Notes under the pieces: model-generated
The model's database searches: none
What the model was told of the DNA's origin: nothing
Seen by the model: the letters and a program-made list of their open reading frames with translations, nothing else
Assembly: GCF_037975245.1 (NCBI RefSeq)
Contig: NC_092575.1
Span: forward strand, 18,749,841 to 18,809,840
Origin: Apostichopus japonicus
Lineage: Eukaryota; Echinodermata; Holothuroidea; Aspidochirotida; Stichopodidae
DNA length: 60,000 nt
Direction: 5' to 3'
Shown here: one piece after another, positions 1 to 11,174 of the stretch
Numbering within the stretch: the first letter of the stretch is position 1
Layout of the letters: every line of letters begins with the position of its first letter
Program-made: the position numbers and the translations under genes

Positions 1-553
1 GTACAGGGCGATGATCCTGTAGTTTCTGTTATGCTTTCCCCTAATGGGGTGTCATCCCGAAAGGATGCCCGAACTAAGATATCCCGTAGGTTGCTGGGTC
101 TTTTAAAAGCGATGACAGGTAATTCTGGGAATACTGATTTCAGGCGTTCGGTGCCTTGAAGTAGGTGAAAATTCTTCTGAATGATATTAGCCAGTGGTGG
201 GAGACCAGGGTGGAATTCAGTAACCAATGGTACCCTTTTGGAACTGGTTTGACGAGTTTTGTACGTCAATGTTTCGGTACGGGGTTTGCTTTTAGCCTTT
301 TTGATGGCATTTTCAATAGTACCCCGAAAATACTGTCTGTTTAGGAGGTGTTGTGACAGTTCTTTAGTGCGTGAATCAAAATCGTCTTCAGAGGAGCAAA
401 TGCGTCGAATGCGCAACGCTTGACTGTATGGAATATTTCTGGTACAGTGACGTGGATGGCAACTGCTTGGTAAGAGGTAGTTGTGCTTGTTCGTGGGTTT
501 ATTGAACAAGTCTGTTTTGAGTGAACCATTTTGAGTGAACCGTTTTGAGTGAA

Positions 554-555
<2 letters not shown>
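1..555 (-). mobile_element. Penelope-like element, 5'-truncated inverted copy (runs off window edge)
   Basis: The reverse complement of this stretch matches the + strand PLE at about 12,610-13,145. In the first ~210 bases I compared by eye I saw only about three differences, so the two copies are closely related. Read on the - strand it encodes the segment between the reverse-transcriptase thumb and the GIY-YIG domain, including an IPYSQALRIRRIC-type motif and a PSNLRDILVRA motif. The catalytic RT part is absent. The GIY-YIG domain would lie beyond the window edge. Its 5' end abuts a pure (AT)n tract at 556. The frame is not preceded by a credible start codon, so this is a dead fragment, although the sequence is little decayed. 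Confidence 0.85.
514..555 (-). repeat. 3 x 14-bp tandem repeat at the 5' junction of the PLE copy
   Basis: Three consecutive 14-bp units (514-527, 528-541, 542-555) read GTTTTGAGTGAACC or ATTTTGAGTGAACC on the + strand. The sister PLE at 12.6 kb has this segment once. The triplication sits exactly at the junction with (AT)n, so it probably arose during target-primed reverse transcription or junction repair. Confidence 0.85.

Positions 556-601
<46 letters not shown>
556..601. repeat. (AT)n microsatellite between PLE fragment and hammerhead motif
   Basis: About 23 AT dinucleotides without interruption. It separates the - strand PLE fragment from the + strand ribozyme-like sequence, and its distal base can pair into the anti-core hairpin at 600-622. 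Confidence 0.95.
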
Positions 602-603
<2 letters not shown>

Positions 604-608
604 TCAGC

Positions 609-654
609 AGTTGTCTGATGATCGCTAAAACGCGTGAAACTCCGAGTTACAACT
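609..654 (+). ncRNA. Candidate minimal type I hammerhead ribozyme
   Basis: All catalytic-core elements are present in order. Stem I is AGTTGT (609-614) with ACAACT (649-654), six perfect pairs. The core CTGATGA is 615-621. Stem II is CGC (623-625) with GCG (632-634), closing a six-base loop. The second core strand GAAA is 636-639. Helix III is CT/AG with a three-base loop (640-646). A639 pairs with T647, and the cleavage triplet is GTT ending at 648, which fits the NUH rule. Weak points are a U-U mismatch at 10.1/11.1 (T622/T635) and a two-pair helix III, so a monomer may be inefficient. Short-helix-III hammerheads are known in Penelope-like elements and retrozymes. I infer this is the remnant of a PLE terminal repeat. 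Activity is untested. Confidence 0.7.
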
Positions 655-748
655 ACTAGTCCACTAGTCTCAACTAGTATCAACATATATTCCGCTCTGT
701 CCACTGGACATAGAGCACTCTGCGCCAAGATAGACGCCTACCAACCAA

Positions 749-786
749 CTCTCTCCACCTCTCTCTCTCTCTATATATATATATAT
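749..786. repeat. (CT)n(AT)n compound microsatellite
   Basis: A CT-rich run followed directly by AT repeats. It ends the ribozyme-linked sequence block that starts at 601. Confidence 0.9.
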
Positions 787-1837
787 GTATGTTTGCATGC
801 TTATGCATTACCGATTTAAAGACAACACTATTACATTGACGCAAAAATGTACATTAATTTCTTTACAATTCTGCTCTGTCAAAAAGCATGAGTAAGCTTT
901 AACACATAAAAAGGTAATAAATAAATAATTATCCTCGAAGGTTACATTATCGTCTACAGGGAATATTACAAATTGCGAAATCATTGTGGATCGAAAATGT
1001 TATTCCGGTGGCAGACAAAGAGACGCACTTATGAAAGAGAATATTTTCTACATTGTTTGTTAGTAGAAAAACTTCAACTCGATATCTGGTTTCTCACTCG
1101 GAAACAACATTGTTTAAACGTTACAAAGAACAAAAAATTGTCGTTATGACGTCACCAACTTTGTAATTGTTGAAAATGCATTGATAATTTTCGCTAAATT
1201 TAAAAAAATGTATGTCACTATGGTAGCTTCTTCTATAAGGATGTGGGTTTTTGACATTCTAGAAATGTTTGTTAAAAAAAAACAAGAACTCCAGCCACTG
1301 TATTGTCCCTCTACAAAACTATTCACGAGTGAGGGAACGACACAAAAAGGCATCGTTTGGCTGTTAAAACGCGGTGGATGCATAAATCAATCAAGAAACA
1401 GAACCAGTTGTATCAAGGCCAAACGGTGAATTTATCTTACCATCACCTCATGTAAAGAAACACTAGGCTTTCCTCAAGAGGAAACATGAAGTTCTCTTTT
1501 TTTTTGAAAGATTCAGCTAGTAAAGAGAGTACTGGATCAAGTATAAGTTACATCCTTCTTGCGACATTGCTCATGAAAAGGGCAATCTGTCTCATTCATT
1601 GATTTCTCTTCACATAAAACAAGAATATTGAGAAACAGTCGGACAAAATGTCCTGCGACCTAAGAAAGTAAAAATAACTGATCTTCTATTCTTTTCTCGG
1701 ATACCCTTTACATGATTTACATTTAGTCTCTCCAGCGATACCCCGAGTATGGCAAGCCATATAGGACAAACATCGCATACTATATACACGTATATATTAT
1801 CAGCCAATCACAAGGCTTGAATATATCCGTACATTTA
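787..1837. other. AT-rich intergenic DNA, no gene recognised
   Basis: The open frames here are short and overlap on both strands without recognisable motifs. A palindromic TGACGTCA (CRE-type site) occurs at 1147-1154. Nothing else could be assigned. Confidence 0.6.
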
Positions 1838-2045
1838 TTCGAAATATAAATACGTAATATAATAATTCGTAATATAAATACGTATTAATTCGAATATAAA
1901 CACGTAATAATTCGAATACACATGAGGATTAATTCGGATATATATTCACGTATTAATTCGAATACAAATGAGGATTAATTCGAATATTTACACGTATTAT
2001 TTCAAATATATACACGTATTAATTCGAATATAAACACGGATTAAA
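1838..2045. repeat. Degenerate minisatellite, roughly 20-25-bp units
   Basis: Repeated variants of ACGTATTAATTCGAATATA with insertions such as ATGAGGATTAATTCG, about eight imperfect units. The TTCGAA core recurs at irregular spacing. Confidence 0.8.
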
Positions 2046-3530
2046 TCATGCTGTTGTCTAGATCAATTATCATTGGCCTGGGTGATCGTCAATAGAGACT
2101 ATATTCTCTCATTTCTTGCACTGGCGAGGCTACAATGTGATAACTCTCGAAACTCGTTTGTGAAAGCTATAAGACATGCCAGCCGTACCAGAGAGACTTA
2201 CACTTGCCTGTATACAATCGAAGCAAATATGCATGCATAGGAGTACCTATAGTAAATGCGTAGGCATATAGGCTAAGTAGATGCGAATTTGGTAATAGGT
2301 ATCACACCACATTTAATTGCTCCCATTGACTTACACACTAAACTCGTCACTTTCCAGGGCCGATAGAGCATAGATAGAAGTTTTCAACTGACATGTACTA
2401 CCCACCTTATGATAGCTTTTGTCACCATGAACGTTTAGATTCTGACCTAGAAGAGCTCAGAGTTTATCACATGCGTGCTCCCCAACCCAGCTGCAGCTGT
2501 CGCCGCGGAATATTTTTGTTTCAGTCAAGATTTTCTAAAATGCCTTAAATCACCTTCAATCCTCCAGATTTTTAGACCACCAGTAGTTTATTTCATCTTC
2601 GTCAATATCCAAACATCAAAAAGAATATAGTAGGTCACTTTTGGGCTATTTCCGACGGTTATAGCTCCCACGTGGACGTGTACTTCTCTAATTAGGATGT
2701 GATATTCTTTTATAGGTGTCCAAACTTGTATTGAGAAGTGTGAAACTTATACTCATGACTATAGCAAACAATAGCATCGCCAGATTTGGATCCATGATTT
2801 CAACAACAAAAAAGGAGGGGCCGGGTGTTGTCCTGGCATCGTTGAAGCCGTTTCCGATGAAGTAGGGTCTGGGGATCCTATCTCAGCAATAAAATACATT
2901 TCTCACGTCGGAATTGGTGTATTCTGAGCATATTTATAGGCCATAATTATATGTTTATAATTTGTTGTATTCTAAAAGCAAACAAGCAAACAAACAAAAA
3001 GCTGAGAAATTTGAAAAGGAATAAATAAATATTCGTTTAAAGTATAATTACAGTACTATCATTTATGATATGACATAATTATTATACGTCCATTGATTTT
3101 ATTTTATTCTGAGATACATTCAACGAGTAATCTATCATCCGTCCCTCTTTTCAAATTCGTTCTCCATGCGAAACATGAATCCTGGGGCGGACCCGAAGCA
3201 ACATTGCTTTTTTTTGGTGTGTGTGTGTGCCGTTACGGTAGTGCTTTGAGTTAATGGGATCTATATTAACCATTCAAAAGCGCGATTTTTTTATGATATA
3301 TTATAGTGCAGAAGAAAAAGAAGAAAAAACTCGAATGCATCCCGGAATACTGATGAAATATATACACCGGCATATGTGACAGAAATGTCCAAACTATATC
3401 AGAAACGTTGACATGCGCATTGCAAATATGCATGTTGCAATGATACCTGATAATGTTATCGTTCTAGACTCTCGTAAAGAGGGTTTTGCTAACCTTTTGA
3501 GGGCCGCAGAAACTTGAAATATACTTCATG
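2046..3530. other. Intergenic DNA, nothing recognised
   Basis: No ORF with protein-like composition, no inverted-repeat element and no RNA gene could be identified. It contains a short AAAC/CAAG-rich run near 2,980 and a GT run near 3,220. Confidence 0.5.
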
Positions 3531-4266
3531 CATAGGCGTACGGGACCATTTCAGTTTGGGGGGGCAGAAATTTTTGTGCCCGAAAATTCCCGTGAAACTA
3601 TCTAAGCGGAGCGCCACCATCGGTTGGCGCGTAGCGTACAAGAAAAATTTTTGGCAAAAGATGCCTCTCAGATTGCCGGAAACGGCACTTCTGAGGCCTT
3701 GCAAGTTGCATCTAAACATTCTTTATTTTATAATCTCACGTTTAAGAAATTTACACTTCCCCAAAAATTTGGTAAATTAGAAGAAAAAATGGTAACATCA
3801 CTTTGAAGGGGGAAAATAGGACAGTATATTTTTTTAAGCTCCTATTTAGTTACCGTATTTATTATTTTAACACAGTACTCAGCTACCGCCAGAAAAACAT
3901 AAATTGTTCAACGACACGTAGGCGGGATAATGTCGCTGTGTCGGGTGAGACTACAATTTGTCACACAAAAAAGTTTAAAATATAACAAAGAAAATGATAA
4001 ACCTGTACTTCTAGGCTTGTATAGGCATCCCCCCCCCCAACCATCCATATAAAAGAAAATGTTTCTTATATACACGCATGTCGGGATGTCCAGGTATACA
4101 GTTGACTAGTTAAAAAAAATTGATCGTGCAAAAAGCGTGATGGTAGGCCAGATGAGCTCCGCTTACGGTGGTCTTACACGGAAATATTCGGGCATCATGA
4201 TGCTAAATAAAGAAAATCATGGAATTGTCGGGCAAAATTTGAAAAAGATTCGGGCAAGCTACTGCA

Positions 4267-4341
<75 letters not shown>

Positions 4342-4479
4342 ATATATATGTATATATATATTTTTTTTTTCTCCTCTTAGGCTGCCCGAAATTTTCAGGA
4401 CTTTTACTCGAATTTCTTGTCCTCTGGAAATTTGGGGGGGGGGCAGTCTGCCCCCTGCCCCCCGCCTCGTACGCCTATG
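3531..4479 (+). mobile_element. hAT-type non-autonomous transposon, 949 bp, TSD ACTTCATG
   Basis: The ends are inverted: CATAGGCGTACG at 3531 and its complement CGTACGCCTATG ending at 4479. Both sides carry the identical 8-bp duplication ACTTCATG (3523-3530 and 4480-4487). An 8-bp TSD with a GGCGTA-containing terminus is characteristic of the hAT superfamily. No transposase is encoded. The interior has the CTATCTAAGCGGAGCGCCAC core at about 3,599-3,720, also present in the other hAT MITEs here, and a (TA)n block. The right end is rich in G/C homopolymers. Confidence 0.88.
4268..4372. repeat. (TA)n microsatellite inside the hAT element
   Basis: Long TA array with a few C and G interruptions, ending in a T run. 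It produces a spurious poly-YI reading frame. Confidence 0.95.
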
Positions 4480-4487
4480 ACTTCATG

Positions 4488-5759
4488 TCTCACGTTTGCG
4501 GCCCACCTCTCAGTTTGTGCAGTACATTAATATCAGTTGCCCATGTGTCCTCCATGCAGGGAATATAACGTTATACAAGGTCATGTATAGTAAACTCTCT
4601 GCACTGAGCAACCTTAAGCCAGACGTTTAATTAGTTACACAGGCCTTTCTTTTTCGTATAAGATATATAGCTCTTCGTAAATATAATTAAGTCCCCAGCC
4701 GGGTTTCTATGTCGTTGGTTAAGACGCAATCAAAGCCAATTTTGTCACATTTCATTGCCGTACATAGCTGTATATACGAAAAACACAATTTACTCCGACA
4801 TTTCTGATTGAAACCTTTATATAAAATCGACCCAAATAAACATCAGGGAAGAGTATAAGGTGACCTTATTTTAGTTAATATATTTATAGCGTGGACAAAA
4901 AACAAGCGAACTGAACAAAACAACACACACAAAAAATGCAAGGAAAAGGAAAGCCAAAAAAAGAGAAAAAAGATAAAATAATATGTATTCAGTTGGGATT
5001 GATTTTCAAATAAACAGCAAAGTTTTCGTTATTTTATTTTTTGTGTAAATTTGACGTCATATTACGTCAGGGATAGACGAATATGTTCCATAGAAAATAT
5101 TGACTGATATGTTTAAAATAAAAATATTCAACAGAATAAAAAAGTTAAGAAAGATACTTTGCACTTGTACTTGTTCAGTTGTCTTTGCACCTTTTTTTAC
5201 AATTTTATTGGAACAGACTGTGTTTCTTTGCTAAAATATAAATTTCATGATACAAACCTTCGAGGAATTGCTGACGATTCTGAATGTCAGAGGAAAATCA
5301 GGACGCCCCTTGAAAATTTATCGCCATTTACTTATCATCTGATGCACGCCTGTTAAAATAAATTTGGTCACGTAAAAATCGATAAACAACAAATACATAT
5401 AGAAACTTCTAGATATGCTATAGCGGCATTCGAAACTTCACGACTTTAGTGTGTAAGTCAATGGAACCATTAATTGTAGTTGGTACGACACCTTCAGGGG
5501 ATTTGTGTTGTTACAGAACTAAAACAACAGGGATGGTGCTAACGGGGGTGGGGGAGGATGATGGTGGGGGTAAGAGAGGGTGAGGAATGCTGGTAATATC
5601 TTGTATATGGGACAGGATTGTGAAGGTCCTAAAAAATGTTGGGCTACCGAATATTTGTGCGGGTACAATTTATTCTTGACCTATTCCTTGACTCCCAATA
5701 TACACATGAAGCCATTAAAGCGTAAACTATACTATTTCTCGTCAGAAAATGTGTATATG
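4488..5759. other. Intergenic DNA, nothing recognised
   Basis: AT-rich sequence without a supportable gene. A CRE palindrome TGACGTCA is at 5052-5059. A G-rich, poorly complex stretch lies near 5,540-5,580. Confidence 0.5.
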
Positions 5760-5880
5760 GATTTGATTTGATTTGATTTATTTTGTTTTTTCACGTGCAA
5801 ATATACAAGGTGAAAGGAAGTCTTCTATAAAGCATACAATAGCTTAACAATGTAGAAGACTCCATGAAGAAAGAAAAGAG
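5760..5880 (-). mobile_element. 3' tail fragment of a LINE (non-LTR retrotransposon)
   Basis: Read on the - strand the segment ends in AAATAAATCAAATCAAATC, a five-base tandem tail typical of CR1/L2-like LINE 3' ends. Only untranslated sequence is present and the 5' boundary is uncertain. No target duplication was resolved. Confidence 0.4.
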
Positions 5881-5989
5881 AAGAAAAAGATTAAAGATCA
5901 AATTAAGCGTTTCGACAATAAATCAATTATATGATATTTTAATTAATACGATGCAATTATTTCTTTAATATTTAAACTAAACTTTTTTT

Positions 5990-6090
5990 TTACTTATTTT
6001 TTATTTTTATTTTTATTTTTATTTAAACTAAACTAAACTAAAATTTAAACTAAAATTTAAACTAAACTAAACTAAAAAAATATTTAAACT
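5990..6090. repeat. ATTTTT and AAACT short tandem repeats
   Basis: A TATTTTTATTTTT run passes into repeated TAAACTAAACTAAA and AATTTAAACT units. Confidence 0.85.
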
Positions 6091-6289
6091 AAACTTCTTG
6101 GTTAAGTTATCTGTTGGGGTTGGATTAGGATGCCATCCAATCTGAAGCTATGGTAAGATGTCTAAATAAATAAAATAAAATAAAATGAAAAGAAATGATG
6201 ATGAAAAATTGCAATAAATTTGAAAACATTTGAAAACATGAAGTTCTCGGAATATTCCCGGTTCTCTATCGCATGTGCATGTGTGATAC

Positions 6290-7050
6290 CTCTTATCTTC
6301 TGCCATCTCGACCCCTGACCTCGACCCCCTACCTTCTACTTTCTATAGATGCTGCCTCCTAGCCTCTGCCTCCAGCCTCATGCCTTCTACATTTTGCCTT
6401 CTTATTCCTGCCCTCACCCATATCTCATGCAGCCTGTCTCTTGAATAATTCTACATATTCTATACCGTCTCTCTAGAATCTGTACTGATTCCTGCCGTCG
6501 ACCGCTTCCTTCTGACTAATGCCGCCTGTGTTCCATAACTTTTAGCCTCCTGATATCCGCTCCTTGCCTCCTACACCTTACATCATGCCTTTTACCCTCT
6601 GATTATGGTATCAGGCTATTAATCCCTGCCGTCGGCCCCTGCATCCTGCCTCACATGCCTGCTATATATTTATACTGTCTTCCCCCAAATTTGAAATTCT
6701 TGCCAAAAGTTAATATTTTTAAACGCAATATGAAATCTTTGTGTAGATGTCTGATATTTGTTTGTCTATCTTTTTGCTGTCCTTTGTGTGTTTTTGGATG
6801 TTTACCATTTTTCTACTGCATAATATTGTAAATGTATTTTGTATTGAGGGCTCCTCAGTAAAGCAGTGCTTCTGCACTGAGCAGTACTACCCTCATTAAA
6901 GATGACAATAATAAAAAAATAACTGTCTTCTAAAACCTGCTCTCGAATCTTGCCGTCAGCCTCATACCTTCTAACATCTAAATACCTTCTACTTGTTCAT
7001 AATTCCGGCCCTCGACCACTGCCTCCCTAATCCCTGGCTCCTGGCGACCT
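6290..7050. repeat. Pyrimidine-rich degenerate repeat, interrupted by a LINE fragment
   Basis: Both arms (6,290-6,673 and 6,931-7,050) are built from irregular TGCCTYCTACCTTCT-like phrases such as CTGCCTCC, CTTCTAC and CCTGCC. The arms were evidently continuous before the LINE tail at 6,683-6,921 inserted. Confidence 0.65.
6683..6921 (+). mobile_element. 5'-truncated LINE 3' end with TSD ACTGTCTTC
   Basis: The first ~150 bp are open in one frame and contain FLPKVNIFKRNMKSL, which resembles the extreme C-terminus of CR1/L2/Jockey-type reverse-transcriptase ORFs (an LP...FKRxLKxxL pattern). The 3' part includes a small inverted repeat around GCAGTGCTTCTGCACTG and ends in ATTAAAGATGACAATAATAAAA, a tail-like repeat. 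The 9-bp sequence ACTGTCTTC flanks it on both sides (6674-6682 and 6922-6930), consistent with a target duplication. It is a dead fragment of about 239 bp. Confidence 0.7.
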
Positions 7051-7054
7051 CCTT

Positions 7055-7960
7055 CTTAAGGAAGCATAAAGTTATTCGAAAACTCCCATAATGCATCATA
7101 CTAACCTGCCTGGACATTGTGTTATATCTTCCCCTCCCCCCTCTTTATTTCTATGATATTCTCTCATTTGAATATATATCTATACCATCCATGTCACGTG
7201 ACAAGTAATCAGACTGTTTGATATTCCCCATGGAGCAGTCCATCTAGGTAATATAACATATAGAAAAGCATTAGCCCGTTCTTTTTTCATTAGCGCAATG
7301 GAAATTACCGTAAACCCAGAGTACGTTGAAGCAATCAGCAAATTGGAAAAAATAAAGTTATGGTTTGAACGTATGTATCAATCTCGCGGGTTTCTTTCAG
7401 GTCCAAAGGTACGGCTGATTGGTCCTAATTACACCTTCGTGACGAAACTTGATCAACTCTTCAGCCTCGGTTATAGTTGACGTTGTGAAAATTATGAAAA
7501 TTGCGGTTAGAGGAGGAGCAGTGCGGAGAGAGAGGGTGGGTGGGGAGGTGGGGGGGGGGGCTACATAATCTTTCGAGATGTCCACCAAATGATGTATGAC
7601 GTCACAGGGATCGACTTCTGTAATCATCTATCATAATTTAGTTCTGTTAATATAGTAGTGCGTATAACGGGTTACGGGAATTAATTGCAAACTGTTGTTC
7701 CCATATTGCAATTGCCTTTGTTTTAGATGTAATTATTCATAAACATACGACAATACTCCCGTTGACAACGAGTAATGCATTATAAATGCATGTCAAGTTA
7801 GAGTAGACGCTAGGGAACGCTTGGAATTCCCCCGGTAAAGTCAGTCTCCTTTACTCTGGCTGGTTCCTGTTAATTTGTTATGCTTCCATTCTGAGTAATT
7901 TACTTGTCTATTTGGCATCTTTTTTAGGTTTCATCAATATTATTCTGCTTTCGATATCCG
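7055..7960. other. Intergenic DNA, nothing firm recognised
   Basis: A 60-codon + strand frame at 7,298 has no recognisable domain. A G-rich run is at 7,500-7,560 and a CRE palindrome TGACGTCA at 7597-7604. No gene is supported. Confidence 0.45.
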
Positions 7961-8055
7961 GAGAGAGAGAGAGGTGGGGGGTGGAAGAAGGGTGGGAGAG
8001 GAAATATTTGTAGAGGGAGAGGAGAGAAGAGGAGGGGAGGGGAGGGGGAGGGGAA
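7961..8055. repeat. Purine-rich (GA/GGGA) low-complexity tract
   Basis: GAGAGAGAG followed by repeated GGGAGAGGA and GGGGAGGGG phrases. It sits immediately upstream of the LINE remnant. Confidence 0.85.
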
Positions 8056-8531
8056 TATGCTACACCATCCTTACTCTAGAACTAGTCTTAACCATTCTCA
8101 AATTGGTAGCACAGGTGTACCCTTCTTGAATTCTCTTAATCATGTCATTAAAACTTCTCCAACACTCAATACTTTTAAGCAAAAACTAAAACATACCTAC
8201 TGCATAGCAATCCATCTTAGTTGCACTTCCTGTTTTTAATCTTATGTTTCTTTCTTTCTCTTTTCATAAGATTTTGACTTTGTTGGGTTTTTTTGGGGGG
8301 GGGAGGGGGGGGGGGTGGGTGATGTACGATGCACTTTCTTTGTTACAAAGGGACCACACCAGAAAAGTATCCACTTATTTCTGGTTCCTCTTCTTCCATC
8401 TCACATATATATTATTTCAATACTCTATATTTACTGTTTACTGTATTTGATACCATCTATATTTATCCTATACTGTTCAAAATGTAAAATAATGGAATGT
8501 AGCAAATAAATTCAATTCAATTCAATTCAAT
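8056..8531 (+). mobile_element. 5'-truncated LINE: RT C-terminus and 3' UTR with (ATTCA)n tail
   Basis: The frame at 8,057-8,239 ends a reverse-transcriptase ORF. It contains RTSLNHSQIGSTGVPFLNSL followed by PTLNTFKQKLK, the usual WNSLP...SLxxFKxxLK terminal pattern of CR1/L2/Jockey-type LINE ORF2 (here with L in place of W). A stop codon follows at 8,237. The 3' UTR carries a poly-G tract (8,293-8,314) and ends in about four ATTCA units after AATAAATTCA. The short tandem tail fits the CR1/L2 class rather than poly(A) L1-type. No target duplication was found. It is a defective copy. Confidence 0.7.
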
Positions 8532-10487
8532 AACACGTTTGGGTAATTTTTCCAGTGATAAGGGGATAAGGTCTAGTACTATTAGCTATAGGCAAAATCA
8601 TCGACAGCCTTCATTAAATTTGTAATCCGATGAATAATCGAAGTTGTCCATACATGCAGGCCCGATGATCATTATTGTTATAGCTTATTGGCTAGAAAGC
8701 CTAATAATGGTCACAATGACGTCATAGAAGCATTTTCCTATCCACTGTCAAATCATTAGATCACCCCTTGACTCTTTTTATTGCCTCATTAAAATCTTCT
8801 CAGTGCATATGAATAATTTGGAGGGTCACAATCGGGAAATAAATCTTTAAAAAAAAGCTTTTAGTGATATGTAGGAAAGCTCAAAGTCTGGGACGATATT
8901 AATGACCCTCTAAAACGGCAAATTACAGAGGCCTATAACTTGTGGTATGTTTATGATTATTAAGGCTCCTATAAATTATTAGAGTAAACGCGATTATATT
9001 ATGTTTGTCTGTCTGTGTCGGATCAGTCAACCTGGTCCGCTCATTACGAAAGTAGAAAAGCTTTAAAACATATAAGAAATTGTGCGGAGATCAGAAATTT
9101 CGACAATCTATTAATTGATAGCAAATATATGATAATAATAATTATCGTAAATTGAAAATGTATGGAAGGTCTCATGCAATCTCTCGTACAGAATCAAGTT
9201 TGATACCAAGTATTTATGGTTCTTCTACTTTGACATAATCAAATAGCATTTATTTATTAAAATATTTAAAACAAATATTATATTTGGAATTATCACAAAC
9301 ATTATCGACTACGTCTTTCCCTTGATTTTAATAATTAACAATTGTCCTTCAACTTCCACGTTTCTAGAGGCACCGTCGTTTTTATATTTGATTCAGAATT
9401 TCAGACGAATGGAATTGTGGCTTATGTAAAAAAAACAAAAAAAAACGACATTCTATTTGAGATAGCTCAAATTGATTTCAACGTAGGCTATCTGAAATTC
9501 CAATTGATATATCTGTACATCTGGATCAACTTACCTGAAATTGAATTCAAGATATCTGAAATTGACTTCGAGGTATTCCTAGTTGAAATTCTAATCATGT
9601 ATCTCGAATTTAAGATATCTGGAATACATTTCTCACTTTTCAGAAGTTGTTAAAGAGGCGCGAAGAGTATAACAACAGCAAGCTTAACAACATTTCAGTA
9701 CAAGAGAGTATACGCAATGAAAGCATAAACCGATGCAATTATTTGTAGATATCTTAACTTAAATTGAGATATATGAAATTAATTCAAAACATCATTAATT
9801 CCGGGTTTAATGTTACTACGGGTTTACAAACTGCCGGTTTACTTGTATTAGCATAAGAAAAAAGTGGCAGAAATGTATAATTTCAGTTGAATTTCCAAAC
9901 AGTTTGACTCTCACCGGACTACTATAGTTTCCCTGGACAGCTTCTCAATTAAAACCCCCTTTTGTTTCTGTGCCCATGTTGACGCTCTTGATAATAGAAT
10001 TTAACTACTTGTGTTCTAAATCATTTTCCTTTTCGTCACGTTGAAGAGAAGAGATAACGCGGTGTGTTTGTTCATAAACTACTCACGGAGTGTTCATTAT
10101 CAACTATATATCCATGCACGTAGATGCACACACGAATCGCAATGCTAATTCAATTTCAAATTGCCCACATTTACATTCCTTCATGCATGTTGACGTCACG
10201 ACATATGCTAGAGCAAATTTGCAGGTCGAAGAATTTACAAGAGCAAGCCATTGTCCAAAGGAATTATTTCAACGACATTAAGTGGACCACTCTCTTCATT
10301 ATCATTTGAAGGTCATAATAACTGTTCATCCAAAATGTGCACTAATTAGCTTTAGCATTAGCTCTGTCACGTCAGCTTTTTGTACGGAAATATGCTTTGT
10401 TGGAAATTGAATTTTTTTATTGTATTATGTATAGCGTATGTAGATCCTTCATAGTATTGTTTTGTGTGCCTATACTGTATTATATAT
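8532..10487. other. Intergenic DNA with CRE palindromes
   Basis: No gene is supported. TGACGTCA occurs at 8717-8724 and 10191-10198. The GATATC-type repeat inside it is listed separately. Confidence 0.5.
9455..9795. repeat. Degenerate repeat built on AGATATCTGAAATTGAATTC
   Basis: About a dozen imperfect units alternate an AGATATCT-like palindrome with GAAATTGAATTC-like spacers. A better preserved array of the same motif lies at 36.7-36.9 kb. The 103-codon frame across it appears to be a by-product of the repeat. Confidence 0.65.
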
Positions 10488-11174
10488 CAGGCGCGTATCC
10501 AGGATTTTCAAACCCGGGGGGCGCGAATTACTATCTAAGCGGAGCGCCACCATCAGTTGGCGCGCAGCGTACAAGAAAATTTCTTGTTTTGAAACCCCCC
10601 AGATCACCGGAAACGGCACTTCTCGGGCTTGAAATGACCAACCAGATGTACACTTTTTGCCTGAGAACCAGGTATTTCCTAATAGTTTTTTTTTCCATCC
10701 ATAACCTTTTTAAAGTTTGTCAACCCGGCACACATCATGTTCGACCTGATGGCATCTCCTGTGGGTCTTTGCTTTTGTAGGTGATTCTACGTCGCGGCCC
10801 ACAATACCCGTCAGCCCCACTTTTCAAGGTTTTAAGCCCCATATTTGTTCAGAATTTGAAAATTCACATTTCTCGTGGATAAACTCACTTCAAAACATAC
10901 CCATAATGTTGTACAAAATTTCATCTATGGACAACCAATATAGAAAAACTTCCTTCAACCCCTAACAGACCGGTCAAAATTGCACGAGTAGAGGGAAGTG
11001 TGATGCAGAATGTTGGTCAGAAATTTTCGAAAATTCAGACACAGTTAATTTATTGGTGTACAAACATTAAAACCTCTTATAACGGCTATTATAAAACTTG
11101 GTTGAAGGAAATGAAAAAATAGCAGATATTTCCGAAACCGAACATTGCACACATAGGCGAAGGAGGCGCGGCGG
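10488..11174 (+). mobile_element. Left part of a hAT element (CAGGCGCG terminus)
   Basis: It begins with CAGGCGCGTATCCAGGA, the same terminus as the MITEs at 25.0, 32.4 and 39.7 kb. The shared CTATCTAAGCGGAGCGCCAC core starts near 10,534. No matching right terminus or 8-bp duplication was found. Another hAT MITE is inserted immediately to the right at 11,175, so the original right end may have been lost or lie unrecognised beyond 11,568. Confidence 0.65.
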
